Notes under the pieces: model-generated
Told to the model about the DNA's origin: nothing
Databases searched by the model: none
Seen by the model: only the letters and a program-made list of their open reading frames with translations
Assembly: GCA_014655195.1 (NCBI GenBank)
Contig: BNBH01000015.1
Span: forward strand, 145,243-209,242
Length of the DNA stretch: 64,000 nucleotides
Direction of reading: 5' to 3'
Source: Streptomyces cellulosae
Lineage (GTDB): Bacteria > Actinomycetota > Actinomycetes > Streptomycetales > Streptomycetaceae
Translations under genes and position numbers: made by a program
In this document: piece after piece, positions 19,401 to 28,379 of the stretch
How the letters are laid out: every line of letters begins with the position of its first letter
Position numbering within the stretch: position 1 is the stretch's first letter

Positions 19401-19601
19401 CTCGTCGCGGGGACCGGTGGCGGCAGGCTTCGCGTCCGTCGCCCGGTCCGCGCGGGGCGCCGGGGTGTCGTCGGGGAGCCACCACGGGAGCAGGGCAGCG
19501 GTCAGGGCGGCCAGGATGAGGCCGAGGGTGATGCTCAGCCGGGTGCGCGTGCGCACGAACGGGCTGAGGAGGTGAGGCGGCGCGGACACGGCGGCGGTCA
19601 C
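16425..19601 (-). CDS. Secreted DNRLRE-domain and FG-GAP-repeat protein
   Basis: A 1058-residue exported protein. An Arg-containing N-terminus and a hydrophobic segment at about residues 23-46 act as signal peptide or membrane anchor. A DNRLRE domain (about 370-535) includes SFWNGTNFSSGTSDARVGHE and SFWRMKFD. It is followed by fibronectin-like beta domains (about 540-755) and a C-terminal run of FG-GAP/VCBS calcium-binding repeats (about 764-1050), with DGIPDLLIVD, DITGDRHPDLVLR and DINGDATPDLLWR. Proteins of this build often sit next to RHS/YD-repeat genes in Streptomyces. It is transcribed divergently from the giant RHS gene, 331 bp away. The role is unknown; adhesion or assistance to RHS export is a guess. 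Confidence 0.88.
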   Translation of the reverse strand: MTAAVSAPPHLLSPFVRTRTRLSITLGLILAALTAALLPWWLPDDTPAPRADRATDAKPAATGPRDEAAASAEARSSRKPVLVDTATTATSQTWALPDGKLRTDMTAFPKRAKNAEGEWAPVDNRLRRTGDGLGIRPVNPAVPVRFSSGTPGAKQRADRSFTRLPLADGPGETVLAETDLNGHTVSYTWPGQLPEPVLDGPRALYPEVLPGVDLLLVVREEGGFAQLLIVETREAARSEALAKVSYGLRSETATFHYSDGSSRVSILDVAGREVGSVPTPFGWDSSGRDPEADPGVAPRTSVATPADVMNLSGLSGIEPGARQEPMPMQLLGDGTGKARIDLGLGRTGLLTDTNTRFPVFVDPTINPPWQAWTVAYKPYPNTSFWNGTNFSSGTSDARVGHEDDTNGTARSFWRMKFDSTIKGTTVSEATFKVLNNHSWSCNKREFQFWLTGAISSGTTWNKQPSWSSKVDVHSFVHGYNSTCPDDYEPFDVTSAAQRGANAGWSTITFGMRATTETDTHTWRKFRANSATLSVTHNRKPGEPTGGKSTPGGACKPGPGTGVTIGKTNITLSANAKDADGNLRELQFRFWKNGGTVPAAKIAKPNSSGTATVQIPVTFPLEDKTTYSWDVRAVDTENAASSYYPPGSEPCRITIDATAPPQPEIESEDFPEATSDGLTWAKAPFGTSGKVTLVSSGATRFRYAIEGLQWFEAPASSGRATITLAPAHAGPNWLLVHAYDATGNQSVRTDYAFYVPPREAADVPWDTGGDGIPDLLIVDAAGKLMNCVGSAGGELYGCLGAAYTKDSRTGETKLHPTNHWFDPSTGKAALITHWADAFPGDGTTDLFAVTPDGKAWLYPGDGYGSFDVGRRLAIRLPSNAPAPSTWTQIRAVGDITGDRHPDLVLRAGAEFWTLSGYTGGTFREATLMNSDAWTRREIVNVADINGDATPDLLWRNLDNGNMYVRHGRPGPVSGSVDLESLKLAANALNGDVAYGTSWTDTNVPTALGIPDVSGDGIPDIWARLRTDGATRIYNPTRTNTGSPVKVVLNVDWNQIKAFG

Positions 19602-19932
19602 TCCCGTGTGGACCAGGCGGACAGGGCAGCACGGACAGCCCCGGGACGCAGGTCACGGGGCACGGGCGCGCAAACGATCACACGATGCGTACAGAACGTC
19701 TACCTGTGAAGAAGTTATGGCTTTGTGATGACCTTCCTGTGACTGCACGAGATCGACTGACACCAGGTCAGAAGTGCGGCTTTTGATCACCGCTTGTGCG
19801 CCGATGCATGGGGGTCCCTAGAGGTTCGCCCAGAGCTCGCTTTTAGGGAGGGTCTGACACCACTTCAACCGTGATTCAGATCACAGCAATTGGCTCGGTG
19901 TAACGGGGTCGCTGTTGATGCGTGAGGGGCCC
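19602..19932. other. Divergent promoter region between DNRLRE and RHS genes
   Basis: This 331 bp gap has no gene. It is noticeably less GC-rich in its middle than the flanking genes, as expected for promoters. One CRP-like palindrome is present at 19870-19885. No other operator is recognised. Confidence 0.6.
19870..19885. promoter_or_regulatory. CRP-like palindrome upstream of RHS gene
   Basis: CGTGATTCAGATCACA matches the CRP-type half-sites TGTGA-N6-TCACA at nine of ten positions. It lies about 50 bp upstream of the likely RHS start. Streptomyces encode a CRP homologue with a related GTG-N8-CAC motif. Binding is inferred from the palindrome only. Confidence 0.4.
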
Positions 19933-22900
19933 ATGACGGAGGGTGCGGACACATTCGTATCGCCTGGGTGGGAGTCGACGCGCATGCGTGCTCAAGGTCC
20001 CCTGTCCTGGCCGTGGCGCAGACGCCCGGCCTCGACGGAGTCACAGCGACGGCGTCGCCGGCAAGGCCGGGCGGCGACCGTCCTCTTGTTGTCCTCGGCG
20101 TTGATGGTCACCAGCCTCAACGCGGAGGCATGGGCCGTCCCCGGCCCCGGCATGAGCCGCGGATCGGTCGACCTCCCCGAGCTGCCCGAGATCACCCCGG
20201 TCGACGGTGACGAAGAGGCCGAGAAGAACCTCACCACTGCTCCCGAGGTCCCCGTCGACCCCTACGAGCCGACCTCGATCATCCCCTGGCAGGGCGACAC
20301 CGGCACGGCCACCTTGGCCGAGGACGCCGAGCCGGGGAGCACCATCCCGGTCACCAACGGCCTGCCCGTGGCGCTCGGAGTGCCCGAGGGCACCGACCCC
20401 GCCGCGATCGCCGGTGAGTGGACGGTGGACCTGGCGGGACCGTCCGTGTCCCAGGAAGCCGGCGTCGCGGGCCTCATCATGGAGGTCACCCCGCCGGCCA
20501 CGGCCGACCCGGAGGCGCAGGTCGCGATCGCGGTCGACACCACCTCCTTCGCGGACCTCTACGGCCCCCAGGCGGCCGACCGCTTCGGCCTCGTGCTCCT
20601 GCCCGACTGCGTCCTCACCCCGGACGAGGGCGAGTGCGCGGACGACAGCGGGACGCAGACCATGTCGGCGCAGGCCGACGCGGCGGGCCCCGAGCAGCTG
20701 CGCAGCACGGTGGAGAAGGTTCCGGCGAAGGAGGCGCCCACCGACGCCGAGGCGCCCAAGAACGCCACCACCCACACGATCGTGACCGGCTCCGTCCCGG
20801 TCGCCGAACTGCTCGACGGCACGGCCGGCAGTCCCACGACCGCGTCCGGCGCCTCGGCCCGTACCGCCTCCGCCCGCACCGACGTCGTGCAGGCGGCCGA
20901 CTCCGTCGGCTCCCGGGTCATCGGCGCCATGGACACCGGCGCATCGGCCGCCGGTGACTTCACGGCGACCCCGCTGCTGTCCGCGGGTTCCTGGTCGGCG
21001 GGCGCCTCCTCGGGCGCCTTCACCTACGCGTACCAGGTACCCGTCCCGGAGACCGCGGGCGGCCCTATGCCGCGGATCGCCCTCAGTTACTCCTCGCAGA
21101 CCGTCGACGGACGCACCTCCGCCACCAACAACCAGGCGTCCTGGATCGGCGACGGCTGGGACTACAACCCGGGCTCCATCACCCGCACCTACGCCAACTG
21201 CCGCCAGGACTCCAAGAAGGCCGGGTCGAACAACGCCACCCATCGCACGGCGGACTTGTGCTGGGGTTCCGAGAACGCCACTCTCTCGCTCGGCGGCATG
21301 ACCACCGAGTTGGTATGGGACAAGGACCAGGGCAAGTGGTTCACCGCCAACGGTGACGGCTCCAAGATCGAGCGCATCGAGGACCCCGCCACCCAGAACC
21401 GTGCCAGGAACGGCGAGTACTGGGTCGTCACCACCCGCGACGGCACCCGCTACCACTTCGGGCTGAACAAGCTGCCGGGTCACACGCAGGACAAGCCGGT
21501 CACCGACTCGGTGCTGACCGTCCCGGTGTACGGCAACCACCCGGGTGAGGACTGCTACAAAGCTGGTGACTGGGCCGGTTCTGGGTGCACGCAGGCGTGG
21601 CGCTGGAACCTCGACTACGTCGAGGACGTCCACGGCAACGCCATGTCCCTGTGGTGGAAGAGCGACCAGAACTACTACGCCCGCAACTTCAACTTCAAGG
21701 CCCCCGTCGTCTACGACCGCGACGGGTACTTGACCCGCATCGACTACGGCCAGCGCAAGGACAACATCTTCTCCGCGCCCGCCCCGGCGCGCGTCACCTT
21801 CAAGGTCGAGGACCGCTGCTTCGCCGAGGGCTCGCTGACCTGCTCCGAGGAGAACTTCACCGACAAGGACCCCGGCAAGTACCGCATCTGGTACGACACC
21901 CCGGCCGACCTGCGGTGCGAGGCCGGAAAGAAGTGCTGGAACGCCGGACCCACGTTCTGGTCCCGCAAGCTCCTCACCGAGATCCAGACCTCCGCCCAGC
22001 GGCGCACCGACACCGACGCCCGCCAGGTCGTGGACCGGTACACGCTGAAGCAGAGCTTCCCTGTCCTGCGCACCGGCCCCAACACCGCCCTGTGGCTGGA
22101 GTCGATCCAGCGCACCGGGTACGCCCGCAACGGCTCCACCGATGAGAGCGTCACCCTGAACGCGGTGCGGTTCGAGCCGAACATGGACGACATGCCCAAC
22201 CGGGTCATGCGTCCCGACGACCCGCGTCCCGGCTTCTCCCGCCTGCGCATCGCGCGCGTCATCAACGAGTACGGCGGCGAGACCGTCGTCACCTACAAGG
22301 CCCCCACCGGAGACTGCGCCACCGGCACCGGACTACCCGGCAAGAAGGACACCGCCGCGCTGAAGGCCAACACGCGGCTGTGCTATCCGCAGTTCTGGCA
22401 CCCCGACCCCGAGGTCGAGGACATCGACTGGTTCCACAAGTACGTCGTGGAGTCCATCGAGGAACTGCCCAACGTCGACGGCGCCTTCTCCACCCGTACC
22501 GCCTACACGTACAGGAACGCCGGATGGAAGCTCGCCGAGGCGGAGTTCACCAAGAAGTCCACCCGCACCTGGTCACAATTCGCGGGCTTCGAGCAGACCA
22601 CGGTCATCACCGGCACGGACGAGCCGGCCGTCGGCAGTACGCGCTCCAAGGCCGTCACCCGCTACTTCCGGGGCATGGGCGACGACGTGCCGGTGAAGGA
22701 CATCACCGGCACGGAGATCGCCAAGGACCGTGAGCCCTTCGCCGGCCGCATCGCCGAGGAACTGACGTATACGAGCGCCGCGGACGCCGACACCGACTGG
22801 CTGTCCCGCAGCGTCACCGTGCCCGCCGCCACCGAGCTGGGCCGACGCGACCGCGGTGACGGGCTGAGCCCGCTGATCGCCTGGCGGGTCACCGAGCCCG

Positions 22901-25900
22901 AGGAGATCGCGTACACCAAGTCCTCCGGCACCGGCGACGACACCCGCACACAGCGCGTCGTCCGGACGAAGACCACGTTCGAGGCGACCCATGGTCTGCC
23001 CACCCTCGTGGAGTCGCTCGGCGACACCGGCCGGCCCGGAGACGAGTCCTGCACCAAGCTGGAATACCTGCACCACACCGGCAAGAACCTCATCGGCCTG
23101 ACCAAGCAGGCCCTGGTCTCCCCCACGACCTGCGCAGACGCCGACTTCGGCGACCTGTCTACGCTGAGCGGCGGTACCCGCACCGCCTACGACCAAGGGT
23201 CCTACGGTGCAGCGCTCACCGACTCGACCCGCGGTCTGGCCACCAAGACCTGGTCGCTCAACGGCGACGGCACCGGCTTCCAGGTCGACGGCGGTTCGAA
23301 GTTCGACGCGGTCGGCCGCGTGGTCGAGCAGACCGACGCCGACGGCAACTCGGGCACCATCGAGTACTTCCCGTCCACCGGCCAGGTGTTCAGGGTCACC
23401 GAGACCAACGCCAAGGGCCACCAGCAGACACAGGAACTGGAGCCCGGCCGCGCGACGGCGCTGAAGACGACGGACGCGAACGGCCACGTCAGTCAGGCGA
23501 AGTACGACCCGCTGGGCCGTCTCGTCGAGGCGTGGGGCCCCGGCCGCACGCCGTCCACCTCCGCTGTCCCGGACTTCCGGGCCGTCTACACGATCCCCGC
23601 GTACGACCCGGACGAGACAGACCGCAAGCCCCCGTACGTCACCACCTACACCCGCTCCAAGGACGACCGCGTCGAGACGTCCGTGGTCCTCTACGACGGA
23701 CTCGGCCGTGAGCGGCAGACGCAGGAGGAGGCCGACGGCGGCGGACACCTGATCACCGACACGCTCTACAACAGCTCGGGCGAGGTCTGGCAGACCAACA
23801 ACGCCTACCTCACCCACGAGGCCAAGACCGGTGAGCTGTTCACCCCGCTCGCCGACACGACGGTCCCCAACATCACCCGGTACAGCTACGACGGCCTGGG
23901 CCGCGTGGTGCAGGAGATGCCGTACCTGAAGGTCGAGGACCCGGAGACCGGCGAGTCCAGCTCCGAGCCGGTCCCCGCGCGCGCCGTCCGCTACGAGTAC
24001 GGCGCCGACTGGTCGAAGGTGAACCAGCCCTCAGGCGCCTCCTCATACCGCGTCTACACCGACGCACTCGGCCGCACCTCCCGGGTCGACACCTTCAACT
24101 CCGAAGCGCCCGGCGGCTTCACGTCGATGCGCTACACCTACGACGGACACGGCCAGCTGGTGAAGGCGGTCAACTCCGCCGACGCCGCTCATCCGTGGAC
24201 GTGGACGTACGACCACCGCGGCCGGCAGGTGACCGCCACCGACCCGGACGCGGGCACCACGCGGACCACGTACGACCACCGTGACCGGGTCCTGAGCACC
24301 AGGAACGCCCGCGGCGTCACCCTCTGGAACGGCTACGACGTGCTGTCCCGGCCGGTCGAGCAGCGCCTCGACGGTCCTGAGGGCAAACTGCTGGCCACCT
24401 TCGGCTACGACACGTCTCCGGGCGGCACGGGCATGCCCGCCACCGCCACCCGCTACACGGACGGCGCCGCCTACACGCAGACCGTCGACGGCTATACGAG
24501 GGATTACCAGCCGACGTCCACCACGCTGGCCCTCCCGCAGTCGCTGGCCGACACGTGGGGTTTCAAGGCCTCCTACAAGTACGCCTACACGTACGACGAC
24601 ACCGGCGCCCTCAAGGAGGCATCGCTCCCGGCGGTCGGCCGGTTCGACGCCGAGAAGCTCGTCGTCCGCTACAACCAGGACGGCAAGCCCCTGTCGGTCT
24701 CCGGAAAGGACTGGTACGGCGCCGATACGGTCTACGACGCCTACGGCCAGGTGCTGCGCTCCGCGCTGGGCGCCCACCCGTACCGGGTCTGGACGACGGC
24801 CTCGTTCGACGAGGGCAGCGGCGAGCTGAAGAGCCACGCCGTCTACCGCGAGCAGGCCGGTGACAAGACGCTCGTCGGCGGCCACCTCGTGTCCGAGCGG
24901 TCCTACACCTACGACCCGGCAGGCAACGTCACCTCCATCCGGGAGCACTCGGACGGCATCGCCGAGCGGCAGTGTTTCACCTACGACCCGCTGGGCCAGC
25001 TCAAAACGGCCTGGACCGCCAAGGAGCAGACCTCCTGCGCGGGCCCGAAGAACGGTGACGGCACGCTGAACGTGGCGGCCGGCAAGGACAACTCCGGCTA
25101 CTGGCAGGAGTACGAGTACGACCTGCTCGGCAACCGCACCAAGCTGACCGAGAAGGACCTGGCCGGCACCACCGCCAAGGACGCCACGACCACGTACTCC
25201 TACGGCAGGGCCGACGGCACCCAGCCGCACACGCTGACCAAGGTGTCGAAGACCTACACCACGCCGGAGGGCGCCCAGGTCAAGGCCGAGGCCGAGCGGC
25301 TGTACGAGCTGACCGGCGAGACCAGGTCCGTCACCTCCGTCCAGAACGGCGACAAGCAGGAGCTGACCTGGACCTACGACGGCAAGATCGACCGCATCAA
25401 GGGCCAGGGCACGGGCGGCAAGACCCCGTACGTCGGACTGGCCGACAAGTGCCTGGACCTGAAGAGCGGCCACGCGGTCGCGGGCCAGCCGATCCAGCTG
25501 TACAGCTGCAACACCTCCGTGGCCCAGAGCTGGCGGTTCGCCGTCGCTCCGGGAGCGGCGCAGACCGACCCCGACCGGGGCACGCTGACCGTCTACGACG
25601 ACTGGTGCGTGCAGCCCGCGTCGAACAGCGCCGGCGCGGCGGTCCAGCTGCAGAAGTGCGACGGCTCGTCGGCGCAGGAGCTGAAGCGGAACGCCTCCGC
25701 CCAGCTCATCCACGTCGCGTCCGGCCTGTGCCTGGCAGTCCAGGGCGGCAGCTCCGCCAGCGCCACCCCGGTGGTCCTCGCCACCTGTGACGCGAGCAAG
25801 CCCGAGCAGCAGTGGTCGCCGCAGAACGACACCCGCTACATCTACGGTCCTGACGGCGCGCAGTTGCTGACCATCAAGGGCAAGCAGGCCACCCTGCACC

Positions 25901-27900
25901 TGGGCGAGGCCGAGGTCACCGTCCAACGTGGCGGCGTCCTGGTCAACACCCAGCGGACCTACTCCGCTCCGGGTGGCGCGGTCATGCGGTACGCCTACGG
26001 CAACGGCTCCGACCAGCTGGTCGCTCTGGCCGGTGATCATCAGGGCAGCACGTATGCGGAGGTCGTGCTCGGCGGCAGCATGTCGGTGCGTATCCGCAAG
26101 CAGGACCCGTTCGGGAACCAGCGCGGTACCGACACGGTCGGCGCCAACATGCAGGCTCACACCGGGTTCCTGGGTGCCACGCGGGACGATTCCTCCGGCT
26201 ACCAGCCGCTGGGGGCGCGTCTGTACGACCCGGTGGTCGGGCGTTTCCTGTCGGCCGACCCGGTGCTCGACCTGAACGACCTGCTGCAGTCCAACGGCTA
26301 CGCCTACGCACACAACAACCCGGTGACGATGTCCGACCCGACGGGTCTGGCCATCAGCCTGACCGCCTCGGAGCGGGCCGCTGCCCTGGCGGGTGCGGGC
26401 CTGTCCGCGGCGCAGGTCGCGCAGGCGCAGGCCACCATGGGCAGATCGCTGTCCTCGGTCATCCTGGGCGCGGCGTGGAGCACGCTGAAGGACTTCATCG
26501 GCATCAACGACGCGATGGCCTGCTTCGGCGGTGACATGTGGTCGTGCGCCGGCATGGTTCTGGGTGCGATCCCGTGGTTCAAGGCGGGCAAGATCCCCGG
26601 CGTTTTGAAGGCCATCGACCGCACGATCGACGCGATCCAGGCCTTCCGTAAGGCGAAGAAGGCGGCCGAGGCGGTGCTGAGGGCCGCGAAGGCGGCCGAG
26701 GCGGCGGCGCTGAAGGCCAAGAAGGCCGCGATCGAGAAGGCGAAGAAGGAGGCTGCGCAACGCGCCAAGAAGAAGGCGGCGGAGCAGGCGAAACGAACCT
26801 CCGACAAGGCGGTCGCGCAGACCAAGAAGACCGGTAACCCCGTCCAGAAACAGGCCCAGGCCAAGGCGGCCCCGAAGGCGTCCTCGGTGAGCAAGGGCTC
26901 CGGAGGCGGCTCGAAGAGCGGCGGTTCCAAGCCGGGCGGCGACTCGGGCGGCTCCTCCCGCAGCAAGGGCGGCAGCAGCGAAAGCGGCGACTCCGGCAAG
27001 GCCGACGGAGGTGGCGGAGAATCCTGCGACGTCGCCAACAGCTTCGTCCCCGGCACCAAGGTCCTGATGGCCGACGGGTCGTCCAAACCGATCGAGGAGG
27101 TCGAAGTCGGCGACAAGGTCGTCGCCACCGACCCCGAGACCGGAGAGACCCGCATCGAGACGGTCACCGCCGAGATCAAGGGCAAGGGCCTCAAGCACCT
27201 GGTCAAGGTCGTCATCGACACCGACGGCGACAAGGGCGAGAAGACGGCCGAGGTCACCGCGACCGACGGCCACCCCTTCTGGGTCCCCGAACTCGGCCAA
27301 TGGCTCGACGCCACCGACCTCCAGCCCGGCCAGTGGCTCCAAACCAGCGCCGGCACGCACGTCCAGATCACCGCGATCGAACGCTGGACGACAACAGGCA
27401 CCACCGTCCACAACCTCACCGTCGGCGACACCCACACGTACTACGTGCAGGCGGGACCCACGCCGGTCCTGGTGCACAATACGGGCTGCCCGACGTCTTA
27501 TGCATTGTCACTGAAGACTGGGGGTCCGAAGGGTAGCGGCGCGAACCAGGCCTACCAGATTAGGCAGGTTGGCTCGACTGAATACCATGCCACGGGTGGC
27601 GGAACGCAAGTTTGGGCTGACGGTCTCGATATAAACACTTCCGAACTTTTGGATGCCAAGTACGTCGGCAAACCGGGGCGGAGCCCTTATGTGCCGGGCG
27701 GGAAGGTCCCAGAATTTATCCAAGCGCAGGTCGACGAAAAGATGAGCGATGAATTCGCACGGTATGCGGCGGTGATCAATGATCCTCGTAATCCATTGAA
27801 GGGATTGCGCGTCATCACCAACGAGCCGGGGGCTGTGCCATACTTCAGAGGCCTGATGCAACAGCATGGAATACCAGGCTCTGTCGTCTTGAGTCCATAG
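19933..27900 (+). CDS. Secreted RHS/YD-repeat polymorphic toxin with ricin lectin, Hint and REase-fold toxin domains
   Basis: A contact-type toxin of about 2,655 residues. An Arg-rich segment and hydrophobic core (about residues 48-62) form a signal peptide. An SpvB/RHS entry region (about 345-420) is followed by YD repeats (about 1180-1815), for example YDGLGRVVQEMP. A ricin-type beta-trefoil (about 1832-1966, with two QxW motifs) is inserted before the RHS core, which ends at NPVTMSDPTGLA (about 2138). A Lys/Ala-rich helical stretch, a Gly/Ser linker and a Hint domain (about 2365-2516, ending PTPVLVHNTGC) come next. The C-terminal tip carries WADG and LDAKYVGKPGRSPY, typical of restriction-endonuclease-fold toxin 2 nucleases. 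ATG 19984, behind GGGAG, is an alternative start; TTG 19915 and ATG 19918 are also in frame. Confidence 0.93.
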   Translation: MTEGADTFVSPGWESTRMRAQGPLSWPWRRRPASTESQRRRRRQGRAATVLLLSSALMVTSLNAEAWAVPGPGMSRGSVDLPELPEITPVDGDEEAEKNLTTAPEVPVDPYEPTSIIPWQGDTGTATLAEDAEPGSTIPVTNGLPVALGVPEGTDPAAIAGEWTVDLAGPSVSQEAGVAGLIMEVTPPATADPEAQVAIAVDTTSFADLYGPQAADRFGLVLLPDCVLTPDEGECADDSGTQTMSAQADAAGPEQLRSTVEKVPAKEAPTDAEAPKNATTHTIVTGSVPVAELLDGTAGSPTTASGASARTASARTDVVQAADSVGSRVIGAMDTGASAAGDFTATPLLSAGSWSAGASSGAFTYAYQVPVPETAGGPMPRIALSYSSQTVDGRTSATNNQASWIGDGWDYNPGSITRTYANCRQDSKKAGSNNATHRTADLCWGSENATLSLGGMTTELVWDKDQGKWFTANGDGSKIERIEDPATQNRARNGEYWVVTTRDGTRYHFGLNKLPGHTQDKPVTDSVLTVPVYGNHPGEDCYKAGDWAGSGCTQAWRWNLDYVEDVHGNAMSLWWKSDQNYYARNFNFKAPVVYDRDGYLTRIDYGQRKDNIFSAPAPARVTFKVEDRCFAEGSLTCSEENFTDKDPGKYRIWYDTPADLRCEAGKKCWNAGPTFWSRKLLTEIQTSAQRRTDTDARQVVDRYTLKQSFPVLRTGPNTALWLESIQRTGYARNGSTDESVTLNAVRFEPNMDDMPNRVMRPDDPRPGFSRLRIARVINEYGGETVVTYKAPTGDCATGTGLPGKKDTAALKANTRLCYPQFWHPDPEVEDIDWFHKYVVESIEELPNVDGAFSTRTAYTYRNAGWKLAEAEFTKKSTRTWSQFAGFEQTTVITGTDEPAVGSTRSKAVTRYFRGMGDDVPVKDITGTEIAKDREPFAGRIAEELTYTSAADADTDWLSRSVTVPAATELGRRDRGDGLSPLIAWRVTEPEEIAYTKSSGTGDDTRTQRVVRTKTTFEATHGLPTLVESLGDTGRPGDESCTKLEYLHHTGKNLIGLTKQALVSPTTCADADFGDLSTLSGGTRTAYDQGSYGAALTDSTRGLATKTWSLNGDGTGFQVDGGSKFDAVGRVVEQTDADGNSGTIEYFPSTGQVFRVTETNAKGHQQTQELEPGRATALKTTDANGHVSQAKYDPLGRLVEAWGPGRTPSTSAVPDFRAVYTIPAYDPDETDRKPPYVTTYTRSKDDRVETSVVLYDGLGRERQTQEEADGGGHLITDTLYNSSGEVWQTNNAYLTHEAKTGELFTPLADTTVPNITRYSYDGLGRVVQEMPYLKVEDPETGESSSEPVPARAVRYEYGADWSKVNQPSGASSYRVYTDALGRTSRVDTFNSEAPGGFTSMRYTYDGHGQLVKAVNSADAAHPWTWTYDHRGRQVTATDPDAGTTRTTYDHRDRVLSTRNARGVTLWNGYDVLSRPVEQRLDGPEGKLLATFGYDTSPGGTGMPATATRYTDGAAYTQTVDGYTRDYQPTSTTLALPQSLADTWGFKASYKYAYTYDDTGALKEASLPAVGRFDAEKLVVRYNQDGKPLSVSGKDWYGADTVYDAYGQVLRSALGAHPYRVWTTASFDEGSGELKSHAVYREQAGDKTLVGGHLVSERSYTYDPAGNVTSIREHSDGIAERQCFTYDPLGQLKTAWTAKEQTSCAGPKNGDGTLNVAAGKDNSGYWQEYEYDLLGNRTKLTEKDLAGTTAKDATTTYSYGRADGTQPHTLTKVSKTYTTPEGAQVKAEAERLYELTGETRSVTSVQNGDKQELTWTYDGKIDRIKGQGTGGKTPYVGLADKCLDLKSGHAVAGQPIQLYSCNTSVAQSWRFAVAPGAAQTDPDRGTLTVYDDWCVQPASNSAGAAVQLQKCDGSSAQELKRNASAQLIHVASGLCLAVQGGSSASATPVVLATCDASKPEQQWSPQNDTRYIYGPDGAQLLTIKGKQATLHLGEAEVTVQRGGVLVNTQRTYSAPGGAVMRYAYGNGSDQLVALAGDHQGSTYAEVVLGGSMSVRIRKQDPFGNQRGTDTVGANMQAHTGFLGATRDDSSGYQPLGARLYDPVVGRFLSADPVLDLNDLLQSNGYAYAHNNPVTMSDPTGLAISLTASERAAALAGAGLSAAQVAQAQATMGRSLSSVILGAAWSTLKDFIGINDAMACFGGDMWSCAGMVLGAIPWFKAGKIPGVLKAIDRTIDAIQAFRKAKKAAEAVLRAAKAAEAAALKAKKAAIEKAKKEAAQRAKKKAAEQAKRTSDKAVAQTKKTGNPVQKQAQAKAAPKASSVSKGSGGGSKSGGSKPGGDSGGSSRSKGGSSESGDSGKADGGGGESCDVANSFVPGTKVLMADGSSKPIEEVEVGDKVVATDPETGETRIETVTAEIKGKGLKHLVKVVIDTDGDKGEKTAEVTATDGHPFWVPELGQWLDATDLQPGQWLQTSAGTHVQITAIERWTTTGTTVHNLTVGDTHTYYVQAGPTPVLVHNTGCPTSYALSLKTGGPKGSGANQAYQIRQVGSTEYHATGGGTQVWADGLDINTSELLDAKYVGKPGRSPYVPGGKVPEFIQAQVDEKMSDEFARYAAVINDPRNPLKGLRVITNEPGAVPYFRGLMQQHGIPGSVVLSP

Positions 27901-27914
27901 GAAGGAGCAGGTCA

Positions 27915-28280
27915 GTGACGTACCTAGCCGTCTTCGAGGATAAGAGCCGTGGGGTTCGTCGCGCAGATCTGATCGCGGCATTGGAACGCGACTGGCCGAC
28001 CGCTGTGATCCTTGAGCGCCAAGGATCACAGAAGTCTAGGGACGTGGTTTGGTCCTACACGAACGATAGCCAGGAGCTTGAAGGCTACTCCCATGTGGAC
28101 GGAACTTGCATTTACCTCGATTCCCCCCTTGCTTTGGCCGCTAGATTTGCACTCTGGTACCGAGGCTTGGTGCCCGCCGAAATTGACCTGGTGTTCTGTG
28201 ATGACGGATACAGTTTCGACGGGAGCATTGAGGCGGGCATGAGCGTTGATGACGTGATCGCCATCGCCGCTGATTCCTGA
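27915..28280 (+). CDS. Putative immunity protein for the RHS toxin
   Basis: A 121-residue acidic cytoplasmic protein that I cannot assign to a named immunity family. It starts at GTG 27915 with AGGAG upstream and follows the toxin stop codon by 14 bp, the standard place for a cognate immunity gene. Its composition (33 of 60 G+C at 28081-28140) matches the toxin tip rather than the RHS body, supporting joint acquisition. A strong terminator follows. The expected role is to bind the nuclease tip and protect the producer and its siblings. Confidence 0.75.
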   Translation: MTYLAVFEDKSRGVRRADLIAALERDWPTAVILERQGSQKSRDVVWSYTNDSQELEGYSHVDGTCIYLDSPLALAARFALWYRGLVPAEIDLVFCDDGYSFDGSIEAGMSVDDVIAIAADS

Positions 28281-28336
28281 TATCCCCCCTTGCGTCGTTG
28301 TGAGAACGCAGGTTCGCTCTTCTGTCCAGAACTCAG

Positions 28337-28368
28337 AGGCCCCACCGGATCGCTTTCCGGTGGGGCCT
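28337..28368 (+). terminator. Terminator of the RHS-immunity operon
   Basis: A perfect 12-bp stem (28337-28348 with 28357-28368) with an 8-base loop, followed by TTT, lies about 57 bp after the immunity stop codon. Confidence 0.85.
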
Positions 28369-28379
28369 TTGTGATGTCT

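Noticed and set aside
24043..27477. 1144-codon minus-strand open frame
   Set aside because: Antisense of the RHS gene, with Gly/Val/Arg-biased composition and no motif.
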